Shown here: positions 1-6,661 of the stretch, piece by piece
Numbering within the stretch: position 1 is the stretch's first letter
Layout of the letters: every line of letters starts with the position of its first letter
Origin: Anaerolineales bacterium UBA3940
Lineage (GTDB): Bacteria > Chloroflexota > Anaerolineae > Aggregatilineales > UBA3940
Assembly (NCBI GenBank): GCA_002385675.1
Contig: DGDY01000035.1
Location: 1,990-11,715 of the forward strand
Length of the DNA stretch: 9,726 nt
Reading direction: 5' to 3'
The notes under the pieces: model-generated
What the model was told of the DNA's origin: nothing
Seen by the model: only the letters and a program-made list of their open reading frames with translations
Database searches by the model: none
Translations under genes and position numbers: made by a program

Positions 1-2070
1 GGGGGCGCGGTCGTCTTCCCTGGGCGCAACGCCCATCGCCCGCGCGACGCCTTGAGCAACCGTGAAGTGGTCGGCTCCTCCGGCCAGCGGCAGCCCGTCC
101 AGGGTGCGCTGCACGCGCATTTGGGAGATGAAGTCGCCCATGATCCCGGCGATGTTGGCGGCTCCCTCAACTCGCATCAGGCCCAGGACGTGCTGGGCTT
201 GCCCGGATTGCAGCGTCGCGCCCAGGGTGGCGATGCGGTCTTCGATCTCTTCGCCGTGCATATCATCCGCGTAGTCGCTGCGCTCGCGGTCGGCTTTCGC
301 CTGGCCCGCCTGTGACCGGACATCTGCCCCAACGGCGCTGACCCGCTGCTGCACGTCATCTCCAACCGCAGGGGGCCGGATGACAGCCGGAGCGCTCACC
401 GCATCCTCCGGCGTGAAAGTCCCTATACGACGCGGCCTGGACGGGCGTTCAGATGGGACGTTGTCTCCGTCTTCCCGGTCTACCGGTTCGGCGGGCAGGC
501 TCAAGCTACGTTTACGTTTCGGTTGCTCGCCGCGGTCGCTGAGCATCTGGGCGGCCAGGATCGGCCCGGCGACACCACCCACGAGCGGGATACTCTGACC
601 GACCTGGCGCAGCACCGAGCCTTCGGTGAACTCATCCGCCATCCGGCCAATGTCGGTGTTTCGGGTGCCCGGTAGATAAGCCAGGGTGCGGGCGGCAGTC
701 TGCAAGCCCCGCGAGCCGCCCAACATCACACCCGCCGCCTGCGCTACCGTCGCGCCCTGCTGCATGGCAGACACCCCGGCCAGCGCGCTGCTGCCCACGT
801 TGGCAGCAAGCGCCGCGGTGCCCGCCGCGGCAGCCGCCCCGGCTCCGGCCAGACCCAGACCCACCACACCGGGGGCGGCCATCACGCCGCCGGTGACCTG
901 GCCAATCGAGCCGAACAGCCGGTTGAAGCTGTTCCACACGGCTTTCACCCCGCTCCACAGCAGGACCAGGATGAAGATGGTGCACAGCAGCGACACGCCC
1001 AACACGACCAGCGCGTTTTGCGTGGCGGCAGCGCCGAGCAGAAACGAGACAATGAGCGACTGCATCAGGGCGATGACCACCGTCTGCACGATGAGTTCAA
1101 GCCACATGTCCAGGATGGAGCGGGCGATGACCTCCGTCTTTTTGAAAAAAGCGAACAGAATGGCCACGCTGAAACTCACAAAGGTCAGGCCCTGGGCGAT
1201 GGTCAGCAGCAGGAAGATGAGCTGTTCGACCACGCCGAAGATGACCAGCGGCCAGGCGGAGAAGATGCGGAACTGCGCCGCGCCCGCTTTGTCAATCGAC
1301 GCCTTGCGTTCTTCCTCGCCGAGTGGATCGCCAAAGAACTGCGAGCTGGCCAGCGAGTAGAAGTACCCCTCTTCGCGGAAAATCCAGTCGGTGGGTAGGT
1401 CGGTATCCTGACCCGGCGCGCGCGGCTGGAAGCAGGCGGTTGGGATCGGCGACGGGTAGCCCATCACGTCCTGGCCATCGGCGCGCAGGTAGGCCAGGGC
1501 GATGTCCAGCCCATCCACGCCGGAGCCGAAGGGCGTCATGGTCGCGCCGGGCAGGTACGGTCCCAGCGCGTCACAGGCGGGCAGCGGTGGCAGGTCACTG
1601 CTGGTCACGGCTCCGAGCGACCCGAAGGGGCTGCCCACGCTCTGCATACTCTCCAGCGCGACGTTGTAGAAGCCGGAACTCAGGTCGCGGCGGAAATCGT
1701 GCATTCCCTGGTAGAGGGTAGGTCCCAACTGAAAGAACACCACGCCCGCCAGGTACCAGCCAACAGCGCTGCGCGGGCTGACCACGTCCAGCCGCACAAA
1801 CGCCGCCAGCAGGTAGGTGATACCCAGCACGATGAGGGCGATCACGAACGCCAGACTGGCCGTGACGCGCATCTGGTGGTTGGTCTGCGAGATGAGCGGC
1901 GCGAAGGCGTTTTGGGCCAGCCAGAGGTTGGCCAGCTCGATGGCGTGACCCATCATGAACAGGCCCTTTTGCAGAGTCCATCCGGCTACCGCCAGCAGGT
2001 GCAGCAGGTCGTACCAGAGCTTGTCGATCTGGACTTGCAGCCCATTCAGAATGTCGTCTACCCAGGGCAT
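1..2070 (-). CDS. VirB6/TrbL-like conjugal transfer membrane protein (3' end missing)
   Basis: This is an open frame of 690 codons without a stop, starting at ATG 2070 and leaving the window at base 1, so the C-terminus is missing. An SD-like GAGGA lies about 9 nt upstream, and the ATG begins 3 nt after the stop of the preceding lipoprotein gene. Hydrophobic segments are visible at about residues 22-48, 70-93, 103-120, 270-308, 325-348 and 352-378. Between the third and fourth lies a soluble loop (about 122-268) with two cysteines, C166 and C213, that could form a disulfide if exported. A Gly/Ala-rich, weakly hydrophobic stretch (388-455) and a long charged, probably cytoplasmic tail (from about 510) follow. 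This layout (polytopic core, Gly/Ala-rich zone, hydrophilic tail) is that of VirB6/TrbL/TraG-N inner-membrane channel subunits of type IV secretion systems. I see no short diagnostic motif, so the family call rests on topology and context. Another large element-borne membrane protein is possible. Confidence 0.6.
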   Translation of the reverse strand, partial: MPWVDDILNGLQVQIDKLWYDLLHLLAVAGWTLQKGLFMMGHAIELANLWLAQNAFAPLISQTNHQMRVTASLAFVIALIVLGITYLLAAFVRLDVVSPRSAVGWYLAGVVFFQLGPTLYQGMHDFRRDLSSGFYNVALESMQSVGSPFGSLGAVTSSDLPPLPACDALGPYLPGATMTPFGSGVDGLDIALAYLRADGQDVMGYPSPIPTACFQPRAPGQDTDLPTDWIFREEGYFYSLASSQFFGDPLGEEERKASIDKAGAAQFRIFSAWPLVIFGVVEQLIFLLLTIAQGLTFVSFSVAILFAFFKKTEVIARSILDMWLELIVQTVVIALMQSLIVSFLLGAAATQNALVVLGVSLLCTIFILVLLWSGVKAVWNSFNRLFGSIGQVTGGVMAAPGVVGLGLAGAGAAAAAGTAALAANVGSSALAGVSAMQQGATVAQAAGVMLGGSRGLQTAARTLAYLPGTRNTDIGRMADEFTEGSVLRQVGQSIPLVGGVAGPILAAQMLSDRGEQPKRKRSLSLPAEPVDREDGDNVPSERPSRPRRIGTFTPEDAVSAPAVIRPPAVGDDVQQRVSAVGADVRSQAGQAKADRERSDYADDMHGEEIEDRIATLGATLQSGQAQHVLGLMRVEGAANIAGIMGDFISQMRVQRTLDGLPLAGGADHFTVAQGVARAMGVAPREDDRAP

Positions 2071-2073
2071 AGG

Positions 2074-3183
2074 CTACGGTTCCTCGATTTCTCCGGTGCA
2101 GATGGTGTTGACCTCGTTGATCCACGAGACGATGTTACGCCCCGGCACGACGGTGGGATTTAGCCTGTCCCGCGCGCTGGCGTCCAGCGCATACGAGATG
2201 CGGCGCGCGGTGCCGCGTGGACCGTAGGCGGCCAGGGTGAAGGTCTTGGTCTCGCCCGGCTGGATGTCGGTCGCTTCGTAGTTGGGCGTCAGCCCGGCTT
2301 CCTCTGCTGCTGCCAGGCTTGCGCCCCAGACGCCATCCAAATCAGCGCCGGTGGGTAGAGTGATCGTGCTCACATACATCTGGGCGGCGGGGAACACGTC
2401 ATATTCGACGCTGCCCACGTTCTTCATCTCCACCGTCCAGAGATAGATGGACTGCAATTGCCCGTCCCTGTCCGGCTTGGCGGCAGACATCCCCCGGATG
2501 TCCGTCACGCGGAAGCGCAGGCGCAGGCCGGAAGGCTGCTCCGAGGTGTAGATGGCATCCCCCACGAAGTAGTCGTTCGTGCGCACGTACTGAGTCGGCG
2601 TCGGCCAGGGGGTGTAGGTCGGGCGCGGGGTAGGCGTGATGCTGCCCGGCGCGCCGCCCGGCGGCGGCGTGAGTGTCGGCCATGTCGTGCCGTAGACGCG
2701 AATCACGGTGAACGAACGCAGCGAATTGGGTATGCCGCTGGCGTAGATCTGGATGGTGGCGTTGGTAACCGTGGTCGGGATGGTGATGGGATACAGCCCG
2801 GTCCGGGTCGGGCCGGGGATAATATCGACCGCGAGGTATCCGCCGCTGCCGGGCCAGTAGTAGGGGTAGGAGCTCATGCTGCCCGAATAGGACAGATACA
2901 CCGTTCCGGCGCTCTGGCCGGTCCACTGGGCGGTGATAGTGTTGAAGTTGGGCGCGACCTGATACCAACTGACATTCGACGTAAAATACGGCGGCCACAG
3001 CGGCTGACCGGTCGGCGGCTGGGTATGGGTCGGGCGCGGTGTGCTGGACGGGCAAATGTACTGCGGCAAGTCCCCGATGTACAGGTTTTGTACTTCGCCT
3101 GCACAGGCGATGGCAGCCGCCAGCAGCAGCATTGCTGCCAGGATGATGGGGCGTTGGCGATATTTCAAGATGTTTTCCCTCAT
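2074..3183 (-). CDS. Probable secreted lipoprotein with DUF4352-like C-terminal domain, transfer-operon member
   Basis: The product is 369 aa from ATG 3183, which overlaps the TGA of the upstream gene as ATGA. A longer in-frame start at 3267 would lie inside the upstream gene and precede the signal sequence, so it is unlikely. The N-terminus is a signal peptide: basic start (K7, R9, R11), hydrophobic core 13-26, then C27 after A-I-A. This is a weak lipobox, so lipidation is likely but not certain. Residues 65-165 are rich in Tyr, Ser, Thr and aromatics and read as a beta-sandwich. A Pro/Thr linker (about 168-198) leads to residues 200-345, which resemble DUF4352/telokin-like domains: a VGDAIYT-type first strand, a VEMKNVGS strand, and an IQPGETKTF segment. 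The protein should sit on the outer face of the membrane. Tight coupling to the VirB6/TrbL-like gene suggests a structural or adhesive accessory of the transfer machine. The exact function is unknown. Confidence 0.7.
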   Translation of the reverse strand: MRENILKYRQRPIILAAMLLLAAAIACAGEVQNLYIGDLPQYICPSSTPRPTHTQPPTGQPLWPPYFTSNVSWYQVAPNFNTITAQWTGQSAGTVYLSYSGSMSSYPYYWPGSGGYLAVDIIPGPTRTGLYPITIPTTVTNATIQIYASGIPNSLRSFTVIRVYGTTWPTLTPPPGGAPGSITPTPRPTYTPWPTPTQYVRTNDYFVGDAIYTSEQPSGLRLRFRVTDIRGMSAAKPDRDGQLQSIYLWTVEMKNVGSVEYDVFPAAQMYVSTITLPTGADLDGVWGASLAAAEEAGLTPNYEATDIQPGETKTFTLAAYGPRGTARRISYALDASARDRLNPTVVPGRNIVSWINEVNTICTGEIEEP

Positions 3184-4292
3184 GGAATAAGGCCGGGCTG
3201 GTTGCCAGCGGGCAGGAGCAGCGTGAAGGTGGCATCGGCGGTCCCCCACCGGCGCGAGACATCCCACGACTGGCCGAAGTAGGGCACGACCAGGCTGACC
3301 TGGGCGTTGGTCTGGGCCTGGAGGCGCGCGTAGCCGGACTCATCGGTGAAGGCCTGCGCCAGGGCGCGGTTGGTGGCGACATCGACCAGCCGCACCGGGA
3401 TACCGCGCACGCCTTCCGCCGGGTCCACCGAGTGGTTGGCGTTCTCGTCATAGGCGATGAGCACCGCCACCGTGATGTTCGCGGGCGGCGCAGGGGTAGC
3501 GGTCGGCTGGATGGTCGGCGGCCCCTGGATGAGTTCCACCCGGCGCGCGGGCTGCGGCTCCGGTGAAGGCGTCAGAGTCTCAACCCAGGTAACGGCTGAC
3601 GGGTTGGCGCGGTAGGTGAGCACCGCGTCCAGGGCGAGCATGGTGTCGGAACTGGCGGCGTTACGCTGCGGCGTGTTGTGCACCAGTAGCGTATGTGCCC
3701 CCGCTGCGACGGGAAACGTGTCGGTGCAGGTGAAATGCGCTTCGGCGGAGTAGGAATCGACGGTCCCGACCACCTGACCATCGATGACCACTTCCCACCT
3801 CCCGCCGTTCCAGAAGGCCACGTAACACACCCGTACCCCTTCGCCCTCAAAATCCAGGCGCACGGCGGCATCCGGGTCCACGCTGTAACGGTATTCGTTC
3901 TGCCCCGCCGACCACGACCACATGTCGATCCACTCGCCACCGAGATAATCCAATGCCGGGTGATCTGCCTCGAAGCGCACCCACTCATCGAGGGACAGCG
4001 CGCCAGGCTCAGATGCCGGAGCCGTATCAAGCACAACACCGGGCATCACCGCCGTGATTTCCAGCACGCGCACGGCCAGGGTGGGTGTAACGGTCGGCGT
4101 AGCTGAGGCCGTGGGGGATGGCGATGCAGTGGGCGTCAGAGTCGGCATAGTCGTCGGCGCAAGTGTGACCGGTAGGATGGCGGTCAGGGTCGCCGTTTCG
4201 GTTGGGGTGCTGTCTACATGTGGCGCGTCATCGTCACCACCACACGCGGTGAGCGCGACCAGGAGAAAGGCAAGACATAGGATGCGGGACAT
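3180..4292 (-). CDS. Thr/Pro-rich surface lipoprotein with CBM-like and SdrD-B-like domains
   Basis: The product is 370 aa from ATG 4292, chosen because GGAG lies 6 nt upstream and the classic lipoprotein signal begins there; an upstream in-frame ATG at 4322 would add ten residues before the signal. The lipobox is L-T-A-C with lipidated C17, followed by GGDDD. Residues 28-73 are a Thr/Pro/Ser linker. Residues 75-228 have the pattern of a jelly-roll binding module: a W-x-x-W stretch near 126, a V-R-V-C-Y strand, EVVIDGQVVGTVDSYS, then AAGAHTLLVHN and LDAVLTYR. I know this pattern from Chloroflexota extracellular proteins. A second linker (about 238-270) precedes residues 273-340, where DENANHSVDPAEGVRGIPVRLVD and T-D-E-S-G-Y match SdrD-B/carboxypeptidase-regulatory-like folds. 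It is the first gene of the transfer unit and may mediate surface contact or anchoring; the ligand is unknown. C156 and C189 could form a disulfide. Confidence 0.75.
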   Translation of the reverse strand: MSRILCLAFLLVALTACGGDDDAPHVDSTPTETATLTAILPVTLAPTTMPTLTPTASPSPTASATPTVTPTLAVRVLEITAVMPGVVLDTAPASEPGALSLDEWVRFEADHPALDYLGGEWIDMWSWSAGQNEYRYSVDPDAAVRLDFEGEGVRVCYVAFWNGGRWEVVIDGQVVGTVDSYSAEAHFTCTDTFPVAAGAHTLLVHNTPQRNAASSDTMLALDAVLTYRANPSAVTWVETLTPSPEPQPARRVELIQGPPTIQPTATPAPPANITVAVLIAYDENANHSVDPAEGVRGIPVRLVDVATNRALAQAFTDESGYARLQAQTNAQVSLVVPYFGQSWDVSRRWGTADATFTLLLPAGNQPGLIP

Positions 4293-4356
4293 ACACAGCT
4301 CCGGCGAGATGAGTTCGGCCATCTTTCATCGTAGCGGAGCAGGGGAGTGTGGAAGG

Positions 4357-4391
4357 CGGAGAATTACCGTTTTGAGAGGGAAAACTTCCCC
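4357..4391. promoter_or_regulatory. Candidate regulatory sites upstream of the lipoprotein/transfer operon
   Basis: Two adjacent elements lie 65-100 bp upstream of the lipoprotein start. The first is the 11-mer CGGAGAATTAC at 4357-4367 on the plus strand, found identically on the minus strand at 5196-5186 between the two response-regulator genes. The second is a dyad, GGGAA-AAC-TTCCC (4378-4390), closely related to the 15-bp palindrome in front of the second response regulator (5096-5110). Sharing two elements suggests a common regulator, plausibly one of the NarL-like proteins encoded next door. I see no convincing -35/-10 pair here. The similarity is read directly; the binding role is inference. 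Confidence 0.4.
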
Positions 4392-4420
4392 GATCTGGCG
4401 CGCAAGATTCCCGCCAGATC
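4392..4420 (-). terminator. 9-bp perfect hairpin between the regulator gene and the lipoprotein operon
   Basis: GATCTGGCG (4392-4400) and CGCCAGATC (4412-4420) are exact reverse complements around an 11-nt loop. On the minus strand the hairpin begins 26 nt after the stop of the second response regulator. After it comes GGGGAAGTTTTCCC rather than a clean T-run. It could be a terminator for the regulator transcripts, an attenuator before the lipoprotein operon, or a dyad binding site. The hairpin is certain; the terminator role is only plausible. Confidence 0.4.
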
Positions 4421-4446
4421 GCAGGTCCTACAGGTCAGATTGACCA

Positions 4447-5079
4447 TCACGGCAGAAACCCTTCTTCGGCTGCCCGTGCGATGAGGTGTTCGTTGGTTTC
4501 TGCATCGAACCTGCGGCGCAGGCGTTCGCACACGCTGTAGATGCGCCGCACCGACACCCTGCGCATCAGGGCGATTTCCTGCGGGCGAAGCCCCTGGGCG
4601 AGCTGACGCAGCACCTCGCGTCCTTCGGTGTCCAGCTGCCAACCCGCACGGCCAGCCTGCACGGCCAGCAGGTATTCGGCGTTCGCCGTGGGGGAGAGAT
4701 ACGGGCGGCCACGCAGCACCACCCGGAGCGCTTCCGGCAGGCAGCTGCTCAAGGAATCGGACTTGTAGAGGTACCCGGCCACGCCGCAGATGAGCAGTTC
4801 CTGCACGATGAGACCGTCCGGCAGACTGCCCATCACCAACAGGCGGGCACGCGGTGCCGCCTGCCGGACACGCTCGACCAGCGCCAGCACGTCCATGCCC
4901 GGTTCGAGCTGGTCGCCGAGCAGGATCACCTCCGGCGGCTGGGCGGCCAGGGCGTCCAGCAGATCGGCCAATACCCGGTGCGTGCCGGTGATGTGAAACG
5001 CGCCATACTGGCGCAGGATGGTCTTTATCCCTTCCAGCGCCAGGTCCATGTCATCGGCAACCACAATCTTGACCGTCAT
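4447..5079 (-). CDS. NarL/FixJ-type response regulator (second of a tandem pair)
   Basis: The product is 210 aa. The start is ATG 5079, because AGGTGA ends 6 nt upstream; a GTG at 5085 in the same frame overlaps that spacing and is less likely. Receiver domain about 1-118: acidic pair D9-D10, phospho-acceptor D56 (in L-L-G-D-Q-L-E-P, with P at the usual +4), S85 and K106 (in Y-L-Y-K-S-D) are all present, so phosphorylation looks possible. A Y-L-S-P linker near 125 leads to a LuxR-type HTH (about 145-208) that is divergent: the recognition region reads VSVRRIYSVCERLRRRF and ends in TNEHLIARAAEEGFL. It is paralogous to the next gene upstream, with the same length, linker and C-terminal end. No sensor kinase gene lies nearby, so the signal source is unknown or off-window. 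A palindrome immediately in front of the ribosome-binding site suggests autoregulation. Confidence 0.85.
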   Translation of the reverse strand: MTVKIVVADDMDLALEGIKTILRQYGAFHITGTHRVLADLLDALAAQPPEVILLGDQLEPGMDVLALVERVRQAAPRARLLVMGSLPDGLIVQELLICGVAGYLYKSDSLSSCLPEALRVVLRGRPYLSPTANAEYLLAVQAGRAGWQLDTEGREVLRQLAQGLRPQEIALMRRVSVRRIYSVCERLRRRFDAETNEHLIARAAEEGFLP

Positions 5080-5095
5080 GCCCACTCACCTCACG

Positions 5096-5110
5096 AGGGA
5101 AACTTTCCCT
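5096..5110. promoter_or_regulatory. 15-bp palindromic operator candidate upstream of the second response regulator
   Basis: AGGGAAA-C-TTTCCCT is a perfect 7-bp inverted repeat around one base, ending 17 bp before the ATG at 5079, just upstream of the ribosome-binding site. A weak -10-like TATGCT on the minus strand (near 5115-5120) would place the transcript start at or in this palindrome, as expected for a repressor or autoregulatory site. A related dyad lies upstream of the lipoprotein operon. The symmetry is seen; the operator role is inferred. Confidence 0.45.
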
Positions 5111-5168
5111 TAGCATATCATCCTCTGAGGCGGAAAGCATGAGCAAATCAGGAAGATGAGGGGGGCAA

Positions 5169-5196
5169 AATTACCGGACTGCTCTGTAATTCTCCG
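5169..5196. promoter_or_regulatory. AATTAC inverted repeat between the two response-regulator genes
   Basis: AATTAC (5169-5174) and GTAATT (5186-5191) form an inverted repeat with 11 nt between the arms. The right half lies within the 11-mer CGGAGAATTAC (minus strand, 5196-5186), which recurs upstream of the lipoprotein operon. The left half, AATTACCG, also matches the bases that follow that 11-mer there. It starts 4 bp after the stop of the first regulator. A binding site for a dimeric NarL-like protein is the preferred reading; an AT-rich weak terminator hairpin followed by TTTT on the minus strand is the alternative. Confidence 0.35.
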
Positions 5197-5199
5197 GGG

Positions 5200-5826
5200 T
5201 CAGCCCTCACCCCGCAGCAGCCCGCGCCGCATGGCTTCGGCCACGATCTGCTCGTTGGTGTCCACAGCCAGGATTTCGCGCAGGCGCTTGCGGGCGTTGT
5301 AGACCGCCCGGTCGGTGATGCCCAACTCGCGCGCGATGCTCTGGACGTGATGTCCGCGCGCCATCAGGTGCAGCACCTGCTCGAGGCGTGGACTGAGGAC
5401 CGGCGAGGAGTTGAGACAGCCCGCGATCAGCGCGGCATGGGGGGAAAGATACACCTTTCGGGCGTGGGCGTGCTGGATACCCACCACCAGCATGTCCTGC
5501 ACCGGTTCGTTTTTGCACACGACCCCCCAGGCTCCCGCCCTGATCACCCGGTGAATGTCGTGCGCGGACATCTGAGAACCGAGGACCAGCACGGCAGCGT
5601 GGGGGCACCGTTCCTGGATGGCCTGGTACGCCCGGACGACATCCGTATCCGGCAGCGAGTCATCCAGCAAGACCACGTCGGCATAGTGAGCCGCCGAAGA
5701 GCGGCAGAACGAGGGCACATCAGGGTACCCGCCCAGAAAGGTGAGGTGGGGGAAGTCGGCCAGCGACTGCCGGACGCCCAAACGGATGATATCCTGGTCA
5801 TCCACGATGGCTACCTGGATGGTCAA
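5200..5826 (-). CDS. NarL/FixJ-type response regulator (first of a tandem pair, TTG start)
   Basis: The product is 208 aa, starting at TTG 5826 with AGGAAGG 5 nt upstream; no ATG fits the start of the receiver, so the TTG start is well supported and may limit expression. Receiver about 1-118: D9-D10, phospho-acceptor D55 (L-L-D-D-S-L-P, P at +4), S84 and K105 are all present. A Y-L-S-P linker (126-129) precedes a LuxR-type HTH at about 143-206 containing IARELGITDRAVYNARKRL and ending in TNEQIVAEAMRRGLL. It is the mirror partner of the next regulator (120 bp downstream) and is transcribed divergently from the XRE cassette across a shared AT-rich region. There is no kinase gene in the window. 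Heterodimerisation or cross-regulation with its paralogue is plausible but inferred. Confidence 0.85.
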   Translation of the reverse strand: MTIQVAIVDDQDIIRLGVRQSLADFPHLTFLGGYPDVPSFCRSSAAHYADVVLLDDSLPDTDVVRAYQAIQERCPHAAVLVLGSQMSAHDIHRVIRAGAWGVVCKNEPVQDMLVVGIQHAHARKVYLSPHAALIAGCLNSSPVLSPRLEQVLHLMARGHHVQSIARELGITDRAVYNARKRLREILAVDTNEQIVAEAMRRGLLRGEG

Positions 5827-6078
5827 CCAACCCTTCCTTTCTCAGAAAAGGCCCCCGCCTGTTGAAGGGTCGAAGTCGGCAACGGCAGATGGTGGCCTGA
5901 ACGACGATGGGAGAACACAACGGATGGCTGTCTATGCCCCGCTGATACACAGTCTATATTATAAAAAGAGTCTATAATTCTGAAAGTATGGAACCATAGT
6001 ACAATTGTCCCGGTTGAGCCGACCGGTTTTCCGGGTATCATTACGCCCAGGCGCCGGTGAATCGAAGGGGGGATGACC
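5827..6078. promoter_or_regulatory. AT-rich divergent promoter region between regulator pair and XRE cassette
   Basis: This is the only clearly AT-rich patch of the window (about 5942-6008) and it separates the minus-strand regulators from the plus-strand cassette. It holds a direct repeat AGTCTATA at 5951-5958 and 5969-5976 (18-bp period); a perfect TATAAT on each strand (plus 5973-5978; minus 5963-5958), neither with a good -35; a 13-bp dyad at 5987-5999; and the palindrome ACAATTGT (6001-6008). A plausible plus-strand promoter for the XRE gene is TTGAGC (6014-6019), a 16-nt spacer and TATCAT (6036-6041). No coding sequence is recognised here. Confidence 0.5.
5987..5999. promoter_or_regulatory. 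Candidate XRE operator 1
   Basis: TATGGAACCATAG contains the perfect inverted repeat TATGG-AA-CCATA. A 10/13 match, TACGGTACCATTG, occurs at 6575-6587 in front of the peptidase gene. Short dyads of this size are typical of XRE-family dimers, and the adjacent gene encodes one. Assignment to that protein is inference. Confidence 0.45.
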
Positions 6079-6525
6079 ATGAGCAGGGACCAAAAGCCGC
6101 TGCCGCTCAAAGACCTGATCAACTTCCTGTTTGAGCACGTCCACCACCCGGACGGGCGGCCCTATATCACGCAGGAAGTGGCCGACAAGGTGCGCATCAG
6201 TCACGCGACGATCAATCAGCTGCGCACCGGGCGGAACAAGAATCCGAGCGTACCCACCCTGCAGGAAATCGCCGGTTTCTTCAACGTCCCGCTGAGCTTC
6301 TTCGAATGCGCGACGGAAGAAGAGTGTTACGCGGTGCTGGCGGGTCAGCGCCCGGAGGACCTGCCCGGTCCCGTGGCGGAGATCGCGTTCCGCGCCAGGG
6401 GGTTATCGGCGGAAGCGCAGCAGGATATCCTCAAGATCATCCGGTGGGTGGAGGCTGCCGAGCGGGAGCGCAAGGCCGGGCGTGAAACGCCGCCGTTTGC
6501 TCGTGAAGAGGACGGTGAGCCGTAG
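6079..6525 (+). CDS. XRE-family HTH transcriptional regulator
   Basis: The product is 148 aa. ATG 6079 is preferred because AAGGGG ends 8 nt before it; the in-frame ATG at 6073 sits directly on that purine run. The N-terminal HTH covers about residues 12-75: PYITQEVADKV (helices 1-2), SHATINQLRTGRNKNPS (recognition helix and following loop), then TLQEIAGFFNVPLSFF, the usual end of an XRE domain. The rest (about 90-148) is a charged helical tail (LSAEAQQDILKIIRWVEAAERE) that may mediate dimerisation or contact with the peptidase. This short form is the type commonly encoded beside ImmA/IrrE peptidases. In such pairs the regulator represses a promoter and is cleaved by the partner on a signal. 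The 13-bp dyads upstream of this gene and of the next are its likely targets. Confidence 0.85.
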   Translation: MSRDQKPLPLKDLINFLFEHVHHPDGRPYITQEVADKVRISHATINQLRTGRNKNPSVPTLQEIAGFFNVPLSFFECATEEECYAVLAGQRPEDLPGPVAEIAFRARGLSAEAQQDILKIIRWVEAAERERKAGRETPPFAREEDGEP

Positions 6526-6574
6526 CCGGGCTGCGATCCCTCAACGACCTCTCCGCCTGAGTGATTTTTCCCAC

Positions 6575-6613
6575 TACGGTACCATTGGCACGTCCTCGCG
6601 AACGCTTTACAGT
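6575..6613 (+). promoter_or_regulatory. Internal sigma70-like promoter with overlapping candidate XRE operator 2
   Basis: TTGGCA (6585-6590, 5/6 to the -35 consensus) is followed after exactly 17 nt by TACAGT (6608-6613, 4/6 to the -10). The dyad-like TACGGTACCATTG (6575-6587), 10/13 identical to the site upstream of the XRE gene, overlaps the -35 box, a classic repression position. It would drive the peptidase and the two membrane-protein genes separately from the XRE gene. This explains the 136-bp gap in an otherwise overlapping cassette. Confidence 0.5.
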
Positions 6614-6661
6614 GGTGAGCTTTGTTGGGCCGGTCCGGTGGGGAGCGCGGGGAGAACACCC

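Noticed and set aside
686..1360. 224-codon plus-strand ORF over the left end
   Set aside because: It is antisense to the continuous 690-codon VirB6/TrbL-like frame, which has clear membrane segments and a proper start; the plus-strand product has no recognisable features.
2399..3451. 350-codon minus-strand ORF in another frame over the lipoprotein genes
   Set aside because: It is a frame shadow: Arg/Pro/His-rich, without signal or domain features, while the overlapping frame has a signal peptide, linkers and coupled starts.
4439..4448. ATTGACCATC at the end of the second response regulator, matching part of the 22-bp repeat
   Set aside because: It is a ten-base match overlapping the stop codon of a coding gene, without the rest of the repeat unit; best treated as coincidence.
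5083..5085. GTG as start of the second response regulator
   Set aside because: The SD-like AGGTGA directly abuts it, whereas ATG 5079 has normal spacing and begins the receiver in the usual way.
6482..6661. Upstream in-frame extension of the peptidase gene overlapping the XRE gene
   Set aside because: The added 60 residues are Arg/Ser-rich without domain character, and ATG 6662 has a good ribosome-binding site after a plausible promoter.
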